Source: Actinomycetes bacterium (lineage in GTDB: Bacteria; Actinomycetota; Acidimicrobiia; Acidimicrobiales; Ilumatobacteraceae). From it: DNA of 64,000 nt. The translations under genes and the position numbers were made by a program. The notes beneath the pieces were generated by a model. It saw nothing but the letters and a program-made list of their open reading frames with translations. It made no database searches and was not told the origin of the DNA. How positions within the stretch are numbered: the stretch's first letter is position 1; each line of letters starts with the position of its first letter. Positions 50,192 to 58,808 of the stretch are shown piece after piece. Where the stretch lies: the NCBI GenBank assembly GCA_029782355.1, contig JAKOUY010000016.1, positions 372,001-436,000 of the forward strand. The letters run 5' to 3'.

Positions 50192-51046
50192 CTACCCGCG
50201 TGACCCGCTCGGCTCGCCCGACTCGACGGTGGCGACGCCCATCATGTCGGCGGCCTTGGCCGAGAACCGGCCGGAGCCGCCGTTGATGCTGCGCCCGGCG
50301 TCGACCACCAGGGTGTGGCCGTTGACGAAGCGGGACTCGTCGGAGGCCAGGTAGAGCGCGGCGTTGGCGATGTCCATGGCGTCGGGCGTGACGCCGAAGC
50401 GGGCCGTCTGGTCCTTCGCCACCGCGGCGAGGTTGGTGGGGTCGCCGCTGACCAGCTTGGCGGTGAGCGCGGTGGGGATCGACCCGGGGGCGATGGCGTT
50501 GACCCGCAGGCCTTGGCTGCCTACCTCGGACGCCACCGACTTGGTGAGACCGACCACGGCGGTCTTGGCCGCGGTGTAGGCGTGCGGGCCGAGACCGCCG
50601 ATCACCCCGGCGATGCTCGTCGTGTTGATGATCGACCCGCTGCCCTGGGTCAGCATGACCTCGACGGCGTGCTTGCAGCCGTAGAACACCGAGTGCAGCA
50701 GGACGTCGATGGTCCGCAGCCAGGCGTCGGTCGACATCTCGTGGATCTTGCCGACGGCGCCGATCACCCCGGCGTTGTTGAACATCACGTCGAGCCGTCC
50801 CCAGCGCCCGGTTGCCGCGGCGATGGCCGCCACGACCTGTTCCTCGTCGGTGACGTCGCAATGGACGAACGTCGCCGCATCGCCGTACCGCCCGGCCACC
50901 ACCCGGCCGGGCCCGTCCTGGATGTCGGCCACCACGACCTTGGCGCCCTCCTCGACGAAGCGCTGGACCGTGGCCTCGCCGAGGCCACTGGCCCCGCCGG
51001 TGACGACGGCGATCTTGCCGTCCAGCCGTCCTGCTGGTGTGCTCAT
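50192..51046 (-). CDS. SDR-family dehydrogenase
   Basis: 284 residues, slightly longer than a classical SDR because of a C-terminal extension (about 25 residues after the VVDAG motif). TGGASGLG (16-23), NNAG (90-93), Ser144, Tyr157 and Lys161 (YTAAK), Asp41 indicating NAD preference. Convergent with the swivel-His gene and divergent from the SDR at 51115, only 68 bp away. Probably acts on a hydroxylated ring made by the nearby oxygenases. Confidence 0.88.
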   Translation of the reverse strand: MSTPAGRLDGKIAVVTGGASGLGEATVQRFVEEGAKVVVADIQDGPGRVVAGRYGDAATFVHCDVTDEEQVVAAIAAATGRWGRLDVMFNNAGVIGAVGKIHEMSTDAWLRTIDVLLHSVFYGCKHAVEVMLTQGSGSIINTTSIAGVIGGLGPHAYTAAKTAVVGLTKSVASEVGSQGLRVNAIAPGSIPTALTAKLVSGDPTNLAAVAKDQTARFGVTPDAMDIANAALYLASDESRFVNGHTLVVDAGRSINGGSGRFSAKAADMMGVATVESGEPSGSRG

Positions 51047-51082
51047 GGTCGTACTCCCGTGGTGAGGTGGATGACGTGACGT

Positions 51083-51116
51083 GTCAGTCCGAGGCGATTT
51101 GTCAGACTGAGGCGAT
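51083..51116 (+). promoter_or_regulatory. 16-bp direct repeat overlapping a leaderless start
   Basis: GTCAGTCCGAGGCGAT (51083-51098) and GTCAGACTGAGGCGAT (51101-51116) match at 14 of 16 positions, 18 bp apart, about two helical turns. The second copy contains CAGACT (51103-51108), a -10-like box six bases before the ATG at 51115. A regulator bound to such phased direct repeats would cover the promoter. The region lies between two divergent SDR genes. Confidence 0.5.
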
Positions 51117-51888
51117 GCCTGAGCGCCCGGTGACCATCGTGACCGGAGCGGCGTCCGGGATCGGAGCGGCGACCACGCACCTGCTGGCTCGGCGCGGCGT
51201 CGCCGTGGTGGCCGTCGACCTGCGGTTCCCGTCCGAGCCGGCCGGTTCCCCGCCAGAGTCGGTCCGCTGTCTCGAGGGCGACGTCACCAGCGAGGAGACC
51301 AACGCCGCGGCGGTCGACCTGGCCGAGTCGAGCTTCGGGCGGCTCGACGCCGTCGTACTCAATGCCGGGGTGCGCGGATCGGGATCGGTGGAGACCGTCG
51401 ACTGGTCGATCGTCGAGCGCTCGCTGGACGTCAACCTGCGAGCACCGATGCGCGGGATGCGCGCGGCCATCCCGGCGCTGCGCCGCGCCGGTGGCGGCTC
51501 GATCGTGGTGACCTCGTCGATCACCGGGATGCGCGGCGAGGTCAATCGCTTCCCGTACGGCGTGGCCAAGGCGGCGGTGATCAACCTGGTGCAGAGCGTG
51601 GCCCTCGACGTGGCCGCCGAGGGCATCCGGGTCAACGCCGTCTGCCCCGGCCCGACTCGATCGGGGATGACGGTGGAGCTCGAAGCCACCGATCCGGACC
51701 GCTTCGAGCGGTTGCGCCGACGGGTCCCGATGCAGCGATGGGGTGACCCACGGGAGGTGGCCGAGGTGATCGCCTTCCTGTGCTCGCCGGCCGCGTCGTT
51801 CGTCACGGGCGTGGTCCTGCCGGTGGACGGCGGGGTGATGGCCGATACCGGTCAGGGTGTGCTGCCGGAGCGGCTGGACGCCGGGTGA
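51115..51888 (+). CDS. SDR-family dehydrogenase
   Basis: 257 residues. TGAASGIG (10-17), Asp35 (VAVDLR, NAD-type), LNAG (82-85), catalytic Ser134/135, Tyr148 and Lys152 (YGVAK), and PVDGG near the end. The ATG at 51115 is picked over an upstream open frame because of the -10 spacing and the standard SDR N terminus. Convergent with Rieske enzyme 5, 17 bp between stops. Substrate unknown. Confidence 0.88.
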   Translation: MPERPVTIVTGAASGIGAATTHLLARRGVAVVAVDLRFPSEPAGSPPESVRCLEGDVTSEETNAAAVDLAESSFGRLDAVVLNAGVRGSGSVETVDWSIVERSLDVNLRAPMRGMRAAIPALRRAGGGSIVVTSSITGMRGEVNRFPYGVAKAAVINLVQSVALDVAAEGIRVNAVCPGPTRSGMTVELEATDPDRFERLRRRVPMQRWGDPREVAEVIAFLCSPAASFVTGVVLPVDGGVMADTGQGVLPERLDAG

Positions 51889-51905
51889 CCGCCTGATCGC
51901 CGGGT

Positions 51906-53051
51906 TCACCCCTGGATCATCTTTGCCATCGTCTCGTGGTAGTGGCCGATCTTGCACTCCCGCTCGCTCAAGATGTTGTTGACGTAGCCGCTCGACCGCT
52001 TGGTCCGCTTGAGCTGCTCGTAGATGGCGATGTCCTCGCCGACCACGACCTTCAGATGGTCCCAATGGGCCTGCATGCGCTGGCGGTAGGCCTGGTAGTC
52101 CGGGTCGCTGTCGTCGCCGGGGTAGATGATCTCCCAGCACAGGAAGCGAGTCCGATCGACCTCGATCGGCAGCGGGTTGAACACCTGGATGTGCTCGGGG
52201 TTGCAGTTGAACACCGTGTTGGGGAACACCACGTAGTGGCAGATGGCGTACTTGTGGTGGTCCCAGCCGTCCGCCAACCGATCGCGGTGCTGGTAACGGG
52301 GGACGAAGCACATGTAGTTGTGGTCGTTGACGAAGTGGAACGTGCTGTCCCGCGCCGACTTCGTCCAGTCCGGGCCGACGTGGTGCAGTTCGGTGGTGTG
52401 GTAGATCTCGTTGAACCCGTCGACCACGGCCTTGTAGCTGACCGGGACGTCCCACTCCAGCACGTCGAGCAGGACCATGTCCTCCATGCGGTACTGGCCG
52501 AGGTCGGTCATGATCTCCGAACCGATCCAGCTCTGCAGCGAGGGAGCCCGGTCCGGGCCGGCGAGGTTGACCCATACCCAACCACCCCACTCGTCGACGG
52601 CCACCTGCGGGGCGCGCAGATCGCGCAGGTGCTCGGGGTCGAAGTCCTGGCGCTCGGGTACGCCGACGACCTTGCCGGTGGTGTCGAAGACCCAACCGTG
52701 ATACGGGCAGGTGAAGCGCCGGGCGCCGCAGCCCTGCCACTCGGTGACGAACGACGGGCCGCGGTGCATGCACACGTTGTGGAACCCGGCCATCGACCCG
52801 TCCGGTTGGCGGGTGACGACCACGGTCTCGCCGTGGCTCTCGAAGCTCAGCCAGTCGCCGGTGTTGCGCACCTGCTCGGACCGTCCGGCCAGCAGCCAGC
52901 TCGTGTTCAGCACCTTCTCCCGCTCCAGCTCGAACTGGATCGGATCGGTGTACGGCGAGCGACTCATGACGCGGGCGCCGAAGTCGGGCACGTTCTGGAC
53001 GGTGGGTCCGAGCCGGACCGGTACGTCACCGCGGGTCGGGATGTGGACCAT
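51906..53051 (-). CDS. Rieske non-heme iron oxygenase, alpha subunit (5)
   Basis: 381 residues. Rieske ligands C94/H96 (NVCMHRG) and C115/H118 (CPYHGW); mononuclear iron ligands H218 and H223 (NEIYHTTELHH). Conserved DEWGGWVWVNL follows the Rieske domain. It is closer in size to enzyme 1 than to enzymes 2 and 3. ATG at 53051 with GGAGG upstream is preferred to later methionines. Divergent from the TetR gene at 53170, which is the obvious candidate regulator. Confidence 0.9.
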   Translation of the reverse strand: MVHIPTRGDVPVRLGPTVQNVPDFGARVMSRSPYTDPIQFELEREKVLNTSWLLAGRSEQVRNTGDWLSFESHGETVVVTRQPDGSMAGFHNVCMHRGPSFVTEWQGCGARRFTCPYHGWVFDTTGKVVGVPERQDFDPEHLRDLRAPQVAVDEWGGWVWVNLAGPDRAPSLQSWIGSEIMTDLGQYRMEDMVLLDVLEWDVPVSYKAVVDGFNEIYHTTELHHVGPDWTKSARDSTFHFVNDHNYMCFVPRYQHRDRLADGWDHHKYAICHYVVFPNTVFNCNPEHIQVFNPLPIEVDRTRFLCWEIIYPGDDSDPDYQAYRQRMQAHWDHLKVVVGEDIAIYEQLKRTKRSSGYVNNILSERECKIGHYHETMAKMIQG

Positions 53052-53122
53052 GAGGCCTCCGAGATGGGCTGGTGGGCGCCGAGTGCCGGGAGGAGACGAT
53101 CCCCTGGCGTCGTTCCCCAATC

Positions 53123-53160
53123 TTGACAGAACAAACGTTACATAACAGCAGTGCTAGGTT
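53123..53160. promoter_or_regulatory. AT-richer control region between Rieske (5) and TetR (3)
   Basis: TTGACA at 53123-53128, the palindrome GTTA-CA-TAAC at 53137-53146 and a TAGGTT at 53155-53160 ten bases before the TetR ATG lie in a 118-bp divergent region. The TTGACA is not at a normal distance from TAGGTT, so the exact promoters are not assigned. The small palindrome is a possible TetR operator core. Confidence 0.35.
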
Positions 53161-53169
53161 CAAGCGCGG

Positions 53170-53805
53170 ATGCCGAAGATCGTCGACCCGGAAGCCCGTC
53201 GGGAGGAGATCGCCGAGGCCGCTGCTCGGCTGATCGCCCGGCACGGCGTGGAGGCCGCCACCATGCGCCAGGTCGCTGCCGAGGCCGGTTGCACGACGGG
53301 GGCGGTGACCCACTACTTCACCGACAAGAACGAGTTGCTGCACGTCACCTTCCAGCACTCACTGGCCCAGCGCCGGGCGTTGCGTCCGCCGAGGCGAACG
53401 ACGGCTCCCGCCGGCCAGCTGCGCGCCGCCTTGGAAGGCGCCTTGCCGCTGGACGAGAGCCGCCGCCGGCACTGGCTGGTGACCCTGGCCTGCTGCGTCC
53501 AGGCGGCCGGCGATCCGGCGCTGGCCGCTGTCCAGCGGGAGGCCTACCGCGAGTTCCGCGACCACGTCGCCACGCTGGCGATCGAGGCCGGTCTGACGGG
53601 CCAGGACGCTCGGGACGGCTCGCGCGAGGATGCGCGTGAGGACGCCCGATCCGTGGCCGAGGCGTTAATCGCCGCGGCCGACGGCATCGCCGTGCAGGCC
53701 CTGATGGACCCACCCTCCTGGCCGGCGAGCCGCCAGCGTGAGGCGCTCGCCGCCGCGATGAGTCGGTCGATGACAACCCTGATCGGCGCCCCGACCGACC
53801 GGTGA
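53170..53805 (+). CDS. TetR-family transcriptional regulator (3)
   Basis: 211 residues. Helix-turn-helix at about 8-55: RREEIAEAAARLIARHGVEAATMRQVAAEAGCTTGAVTHYF (split), then TDKNELLH. The C-terminal domain has LVTLACCVQAAGDPALAAVQREAYREF, a pattern seen in BetI-like TetR proteins. It likely represses the divergent Rieske gene. The 105-bp convergent gap to the next gene contains no recognisable feature. Confidence 0.87.
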   Translation: MPKIVDPEARREEIAEAAARLIARHGVEAATMRQVAAEAGCTTGAVTHYFTDKNELLHVTFQHSLAQRRALRPPRRTTAPAGQLRAALEGALPLDESRRRHWLVTLACCVQAAGDPALAAVQREAYREFRDHVATLAIEAGLTGQDARDGSREDAREDARSVAEALIAAADGIAVQALMDPPSWPASRQREALAAAMSRSMTTLIGAPTDR

Positions 53806-53910
53806 TCCCGCCGGCGCTGTCGACCAGCGGGTGACCGACACGGCTCCCTGTCCGCCCGGCGATGGGCATGGCGCTGCGGCTGGGACGAACGCGCCTCGTT
53901 CGAGTCGCGC

Positions 53911-54270
53911 TCAGGCTGCCGGCAGCGGCACCTCGCTCGTCTCCCATTCGTCGACGAACTCGACCAACTCGTCCCAGTCGACGAGGGCCGGCTCGTACCC
54001 GGCCCACCACGCCTCGAAGGCCGACCCGTGCATCGCCTGGTCGCGCTGCTCCCGGGTCACCCAGCGTTGGACGGCCAGCACGGTGGCCCCGTCGAGATCC
54101 GCCTGCAGTCCCAGCGTCACCGCCCCGCTGAGCGCCCGATAGGCGGGCACGATCCGTGTGCCGACGAAGCCGGCGACCTGATCCACGGAGACCCCAGCCC
54201 GCAGCCGCCACCGCTTGTAGGCCACGAGTGGCAACGCCCCCGCGGCAGCCGCGGATCCCGTCGTGCTCAT
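53911..54270 (-). CDS. Small protein, ABM-like dimeric barrel suspected
   Basis: 119 residues from the ATG at 54270. Segments LAVQRWVTREQRDQAM and FEAWWAGYEPALVDWDELVEFVDEWETSEV suggest an alpha/beta dimeric barrel as in ABM or DUF1330-like proteins, but no catalytic residues are diagnostic. Alone on its transcript, divergent from the SDR operon at 54405. It may be a detoxification or isomerase-like factor; that is a guess. Confidence 0.6.
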   Translation of the reverse strand: MSTTGSAAAAGALPLVAYKRWRLRAGVSVDQVAGFVGTRIVPAYRALSGAVTLGLQADLDGATVLAVQRWVTREQRDQAMHGSAFEAWWAGYEPALVDWDELVEFVDEWETSEVPLPAA

Positions 54271-54368
54271 GGGACCCACGGTACGTCACCTCACGGTCCG
54301 CTGGCCGGGTTACCGGTGGCACGTTCGGCCGGAGCTCGGGAGCGATGCGGTCCCAGCCACGGCCGGGC

Positions 54369-54397
54369 TTGACTCCAGTGCAACTCTCTTGCATGAT
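54369..54397 (+). promoter_or_regulatory. Promoter with TGCAA-N5-TTGCA operator between -35 and -10
   Basis: TTGACT (54369-54374), a 17-bp spacer and CATGAT (54392-54397) form a standard promoter seven bases before the GTG at 54405. The spacer and the first bases of the -10 box contain the perfect inverted repeat TGCAA-CTCTC-TTGCA (54379-54393). The same layout, TTGACT, 17 bp and TGCAA-GACTC-TTGCA, occurs on the minus strand at 61612-61640. Binding there would block RNA polymerase. Confidence 0.72.
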
Positions 54398-54404
54398 GGT
54401 TCAG

Positions 54405-55184
54405 GTGTCAGGGCGGTTCGAGGGGCGGGTCGCCATGGTCACGGGCGGCGGATCCGGCATCGGACGGGCGACGGTCCTGCGCCTGGCCGCCGAGGGCGCT
54501 CGCGTGTGGGTGCTGGATGTCGATGCCGGTCGCGCCGCCTCCGTGTGCGATGCCGTGGCCGCGGCGGTCGGGGTGCCCGGCCGGCGTGCCGAGCCAGCGG
54601 GCTTGGATGTCCGCGATGCGGACGCGTTCCGTGCCATGGCCGCGACGGTCGTCGAGCGCGACGGGGCGATCGACGTGCTCGTCAACAACGCCGGCCTGGC
54701 ACTCGATGCGGGGGTGATCGACACGGACCCGGCCGACTGGCGGACGATCCTGGACGTCAACCTCACGGGCGTGTTCAACGGACTGCGCGCCGTCCTCCCC
54801 CGGATGCAGGCGATGGGTCGGGGCGCCGTCGTCAACACGGCGTCGGACGCCGGCCTGGTTGGCTGGCCGGGCCAGGCGGCCTACTGCGCCAGCAAGGCGG
54901 GAGTGCTGGGCCTGACCCGGGCGGCGGCGATGGATGTCGCCCCGTTCGGCGTACGGGTCAATGCCGTCTGCCCGGGGTTCACCGACACACCGCTGGCCGG
55001 GCGGTGGTTCGACGAGCAACCCGATCCGCAGGCGGCACGGCGGGAGGCGGCGGCGCTGTCGCCACTCGGGCGTCTGGCCAGCCCGGACGAGGTGGCCGCG
55101 GTCATCGCCTTCCTGGCCTCCGACGAGGCTGGCTTCGTGACCGGCGTGGCCCTGCCCGTCGACGGGGGGGTGACGGCCAGGTGA
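54405..55184 (+). CDS. SDR-family dehydrogenase, first gene of the TGCAA-controlled operon
   Basis: 259 residues from a GTG predicted to be leaderless; ATGs at 54393 and 54396 overlap the operator and -10 box and are therefore less likely. TGGGSGIG (13-20), Asp38/40 (VLDVD, NAD-type), NNAG (94-97), Ser147, Tyr160 and Lys164 (YCASK). The stop overlaps the next SDR start by four bases. Likely oxidises a hydroxy intermediate of the substrate imported by the ABC system downstream. Confidence 0.88.
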   Translation: MSGRFEGRVAMVTGGGSGIGRATVLRLAAEGARVWVLDVDAGRAASVCDAVAAAVGVPGRRAEPAGLDVRDADAFRAMAATVVERDGAIDVLVNNAGLALDAGVIDTDPADWRTILDVNLTGVFNGLRAVLPRMQAMGRGAVVNTASDAGLVGWPGQAAYCASKAGVLGLTRAAAMDVAPFGVRVNAVCPGFTDTPLAGRWFDEQPDPQAARREAAALSPLGRLASPDEVAAVIAFLASDEAGFVTGVALPVDGGVTAR

Positions 55185-55963
55185 GCATCTCGTTCCGACA
55201 GCCGGGGACGCGACTCGTCGGCAAGGTGGTCGTCGTGACCGGAGCGGCCCAAGGGATCGGGGAGGCGACGGCTCGCGCCGTCGCCGCCGAAGGAGCCGTG
55301 GTGGCGTGCCTCGACCTGCAGGCCGACGCGGCGCGCCAGGTCGCCGAGTCACTGCCCAGCTCCGGTTGCCTCGGGATCGGCCTGGACGTGGCGGACGAGG
55401 ACGACGTCGTCCGGGCGATCGCCGAGGTTCGCGACCGGCTGGGTGGAATCGACGTGCTGATCAACGTGGCGGGGATCGCCGGACCGCAACACCGCGCCGG
55501 TGAGACCCCGGTCGACGAGTGGGATCGCACGCAGGCCGTCAACCTGCGCGGCACGTTCCTGATGGCCAAGCACTGCCTGCCGGACCTGGTCGCCCGGCGG
55601 GGCAACATCGTCAACGTCGCGTCCGCCCTGGCCTTGGTCGGCTGGCCTCAGGAGTCGGCCTACGGTCCGTCGAAGGCGGGCGTGGTGCAATTCACCAAGG
55701 CCGTCGCCCTCGACTACGCACCGGACGTCCGATCCAACTGCGTCTGCCCGGGCGCGGTCCGAACGCCGATGATCACCAGCGTGCTGCGAGATCATCCGGA
55801 CCCGGACGCCGCCCTGGCCGATTACGGCTCGATCCACCCGCTCACCGGTCGACTGGCCGAACCGGTGGAGATCGCGCAGGCCATCGTGTTCCTGGCCTCC
55901 GACGACGCATCGTTCGTCACCGGCGTGGCCCTGCCGGTGGACGGCGGCTTCACGGCAACCTGA
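55181..55963 (+). CDS. SDR-family dehydrogenase
   Basis: 260 residues from a GTG overlapping the preceding stop. TGAAQGIG (20-27), Asp45 (CLDLQ), NVAG in place of NNAG (95-98), Ser148, Tyr161 and Lys165 (YGPSK), PVDGG at the C terminus. It is only moderately similar to the previous SDR, so the two probably act on different positions or steps. 26 bp separate it from the hydrolase gene. Confidence 0.88.
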   Translation: MSISFRQPGTRLVGKVVVVTGAAQGIGEATARAVAAEGAVVACLDLQADAARQVAESLPSSGCLGIGLDVADEDDVVRAIAEVRDRLGGIDVLINVAGIAGPQHRAGETPVDEWDRTQAVNLRGTFLMAKHCLPDLVARRGNIVNVASALALVGWPQESAYGPSKAGVVQFTKAVALDYAPDVRSNCVCPGAVRTPMITSVLRDHPDPDAALADYGSIHPLTGRLAEPVEIAQAIVFLASDDASFVTGVALPVDGGFTAT

Positions 55964-55989
55964 GATGATGCCGACGACCGAGGAGCGAG

Positions 55990-56832
55990 ATGACGACACC
56001 TGACCTGACCACCGACATTCGCTCCCACCGCCTCGCCGACGGTGCCGAGCTGGCCTACATCGAGCGGGGCAGCGGTCGGCCAGTCGTCCTGCTGCACGGC
56101 GTGCTGGCCTCGAAACGGTTCTTCGAGCGCAACCTCGACGCCCTCGCCGAGCACTTCCACGTGTTCGCCCTCGACCTTCGCGGACACGGCGACTCGACCG
56201 ACAGTCAAGGCGGGAACACCGTCCCGCAGTACGCCCGGGACCTCGAGCACTTCCTGGCTGCGCGCCAGCTCACCGGCGTGGTCGCCGTCGGCTGGTCGAT
56301 GGGCAACTTCGTGATCTGGGACTACGCCCAGCAGTTCGGCCAGGACAGTCGACTCGCGGCGCAGGTGTGCGTCTCCCAAGGGCCGAGCGACCTGATCGCC
56401 AACGGGTGGGAGCACGGGTTCACCGATCCGACTGGGTTGCGCGATCTGCTGCGCTCGACGCAGGAGGACTACCGCTCCGTCTGCGCGTACGTCGCCACGA
56501 TCCTCACCAAGCACCTGCCGTCCGAGCTCGACCAGGCGTGGATGGTCGACGAGCAGCTGAAGACGGCAGTGAACACGGCCAGTTGCGTGCTCGCCGACCA
56601 GACCCAGCGCGACTACCGCGAGTTCCTCTCCGGGTACCCGGTCCCGACCTTGGGGATCTGGGGCCGCGACGAGCAGTGCTTGCCGGTCGCGGCGGGCGAG
56701 TGGTTGGCGCAGCACGCCGCCGACTTCGAGCTGGTGGTTCTCGAGGAGAGCGGCCACATGCCCATGTGGGAGCAACCCGACGAGTTCCACGCCGCGGTGA
56801 TCCCGTGGATCGCCGCACTGCCGGGAGGCTGA
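55990..56832 (+). CDS. Alpha/beta-hydrolase
   Basis: 280 residues. Oxyanion segment VVLLHGVLASKRFF (HG motif), nucleophile elbow GWSMGN with Ser103, acid in the PVPTLGIWGRDEQ segment, and His256 in EESGHMPMWEQPDEF. The arrangement is that of C-C-bond hydrolases, lactonases and esterases of ring-cleavage pathways. GAGGAGCGAG precedes the ATG. Last gene of the TGCAA-controlled operon; it faces the ABC importer genes with six bases between stops. Confidence 0.88.
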   Translation: MTTPDLTTDIRSHRLADGAELAYIERGSGRPVVLLHGVLASKRFFERNLDALAEHFHVFALDLRGHGDSTDSQGGNTVPQYARDLEHFLAARQLTGVVAVGWSMGNFVIWDYAQQFGQDSRLAAQVCVSQGPSDLIANGWEHGFTDPTGLRDLLRSTQEDYRSVCAYVATILTKHLPSELDQAWMVDEQLKTAVNTASCVLADQTQRDYREFLSGYPVPTLGIWGRDEQCLPVAAGEWLAQHAADFELVVLEESGHMPMWEQPDEFHAAVIPWIAALPGG

Positions 56833-56838
56833 CCTCGA

Positions 56839-57924
56839 TCAGCGGGTCCGGCGGGTCCCCACCAGTTCCGGATCGGATCCGCCCATCACGCCCGCCGGAC
56901 GGAGGCGCAGCACCAAGATCAGGATCACGCCGAAGGCGATGTCGGCGATGCCGGTCACGGACGGGACGTGGAGGCCGAACACGTTGCCCGCCTCGACGCG
57001 GCGCAGGAGCTCCTGCACCGCAGTGAGGATCACCGCGCCCATCACGGCGCCGGTGACGCTGTTGGTCCCACCGAGCACCACCATGATCACGATCGGGACC
57101 GAGGCGGCGATGAAGAACACCTTGGGGGAGAAGGCGGTGAGCTCTTGGGCGAGCAAGGCCCCAGACGCCCCGGTGATCGCCGCGCTGAGCACCCACGGTG
57201 CCAGGCGGGAGCGGACGAGGCCCAGCCCGGACGTCTCCGCGGCCAGGGCGTCGTCGCGCACGGCACGGGCACGCAGCGCCACACGGGAGGTCTTGAAGGC
57301 GACGGCGATCACCACGGTGACGGTGAGCATGGCGAACACGCCGATGGCGTGCGCTCGGGCCGGGACGCCGTAGAACGTCTGCGTCCCCCGAGTGAAGCGG
57401 GTCGCGTTGCGCAAGATCTCGTTGGCGATCACCAGCAGCGCCAGGGTGGAGATGCTGGCCGCCGTCCCGCTGAGCCGGAGCAGCACCACGCCGGCCACGG
57501 CCGCCACCACGGCTGCTGCGACCGCGGCGACCAACACCGAGACCAGCAATCCCACTTCACGGTGGGCCAGCCAGGCCGGGAGATCTGGCAGCACGACCCG
57601 CTTCAGCACGACGGGGACCGTCAAGATGCCGGCGACGTAGGCGCCGATCGCGCTGAAGGTGACGTGCCCGAACGACACGATCCCGGTGGCTCCGACGAAC
57701 ACCTGGTACCCCACCGCGGCAATGGCGGAGATTCCGAAGCCCAGCACGATGTTCGACTGGGCCGGTGCCGCCGAGATCCACAGGTAGGCGATCACCCCGA
57801 CGGCGATCGGGAGCAGCGCGGCGCCGGCCATCGCCCGGATCCGCCCGCCCGGCGAGAGGGCCCGGTCCTCGACGAGACGGAGCACGCCGCCACGTCGAGC
57901 GGGTCGTCGTGGATGGTCGGTCAC
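56839..57924 (-). CDS. Branched-chain-amino-acid-type ABC permease, LivM-like
   Basis: 361 residues from a GTG overlapping the LivH-like stop by four bases. About ten hydrophobic segments; conserved GYQVFVGATGIVSFGHVTFSAIGAYVAG (split) is the LivM GxxSLGHxAFxGxGAY-type motif, and VVLGGTNSVTGAVMGA the EAA-like loop. Together with LivH it forms the membrane channel of a HAAT-family importer, whose substrates include amino acids, aromatic acids and short amides. Last gene of the leftward importer operon. Confidence 0.88.
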   Translation of the reverse strand: MTDHPRRPARRGGVLRLVEDRALSPGGRIRAMAGAALLPIAVGVIAYLWISAAPAQSNIVLGFGISAIAAVGYQVFVGATGIVSFGHVTFSAIGAYVAGILTVPVVLKRVVLPDLPAWLAHREVGLLVSVLVAAVAAAVVAAVAGVVLLRLSGTAASISTLALLVIANEILRNATRFTRGTQTFYGVPARAHAIGVFAMLTVTVVIAVAFKTSRVALRARAVRDDALAAETSGLGLVRSRLAPWVLSAAITGASGALLAQELTAFSPKVFFIAASVPIVIMVVLGGTNSVTGAVMGAVILTAVQELLRRVEAGNVFGLHVPSVTGIADIAFGVILILVLRLRPAGVMGGSDPELVGTRRTR

Positions 57925-58808
57925 TTCGACAGCTCCACGGTCTTGCCGACGATCCCCTGAGGGCGCACCAGCAGCAGCACCATCAGGATGACGAAGACCA
58001 TGCTGGTCTGGTAGTTGGTCCACGAGCTGGGCAGGTAGGCGGTGAGGAAGCTCTCGAAGGCGCCCAACAGCAGCCCCCCGATCACGGCACCACGGATGGT
58101 TCCGAGGCCTCCGATGACCACCACGATGAACGCCTTCAACGTCGGCGACAGATCGGTGCGCGGCCCGACCGTGCCGGTCTTGGCCAACCAGAGCAGCGCC
58201 ACCACCGCGGTGACGGCACCGCTGATCACGAAGACGGTCGCCAGGACGCGTTCGGACCGGATCCCGAGCAGCCGGGCGGTGACCGGATCCTCCGCCGAGG
58301 CACGGATGTGCAGGCCGAGCGTGGTTCGGTGGAGCAGCACGTGGAGCGCGCTGAGGACGAGACCGCCGGCGACGACCGTGACGATCTGCAGCACGTTGAC
58401 CACCACGCCACCGACCCGGAACGTCCGACCGAGCACGCTCGGCGCGAGGACCAGCCGCGGGGTGTCGCCGAAGGTTGCGCTGGCGAGCGCCTGGAGGATC
58501 AGGCCGACACCGAAGGACGTGAGCAGCAGGGTGGCCGGTGGGGCGTGGCGGAACGGACGGAAGGCGACGACGCCCATGAGCCACGACAGGGCAACGACCG
58601 CGGCGAACAGCGTCAGAGCCCCCACCCAATAGGGAGCACCGGCGTCGGTCACGGTGCTCAGGGCGTAGCCGCCCCACACGATGAGCATCCCGTAGGCGAA
58701 GTTGACCAGGTTCATGACGCTGAACACCAAGGTCAACCCGAGCCCGAGCAGCGCATACGTCGACCCGGTGCTCACCGCGTCGACCAGATGTTGGACGATG
58801 GCCGTCAC
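57921..58808 (-). CDS. Branched-chain-amino-acid-type ABC permease, LivH-like
   Basis: 295 residues from a GTG overlapping the LivF-like stop. Eight or so hydrophobic segments; LVDAVSTGSTYALLGLGLTLVF (split) and VNFAYGMLIVWGGY match the LivH NxAHG-type N-terminal motif, and VVVIGGLGTIRGAVIGGLLLG the conserved cytoplasmic loop. Forms the translocation pore with the LivM-like protein. Confidence 0.89.
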   Translation of the reverse strand: MTAIVQHLVDAVSTGSTYALLGLGLTLVFSVMNLVNFAYGMLIVWGGYALSTVTDAGAPYWVGALTLFAAVVALSWLMGVVAFRPFRHAPPATLLLTSFGVGLILQALASATFGDTPRLVLAPSVLGRTFRVGGVVVNVLQIVTVVAGGLVLSALHVLLHRTTLGLHIRASAEDPVTARLLGIRSERVLATVFVISGAVTAVVALLWLAKTGTVGPRTDLSPTLKAFIVVVIGGLGTIRGAVIGGLLLGAFESFLTAYLPSSWTNYQTSMVFVILMVLLLVRPQGIVGKTVELSK

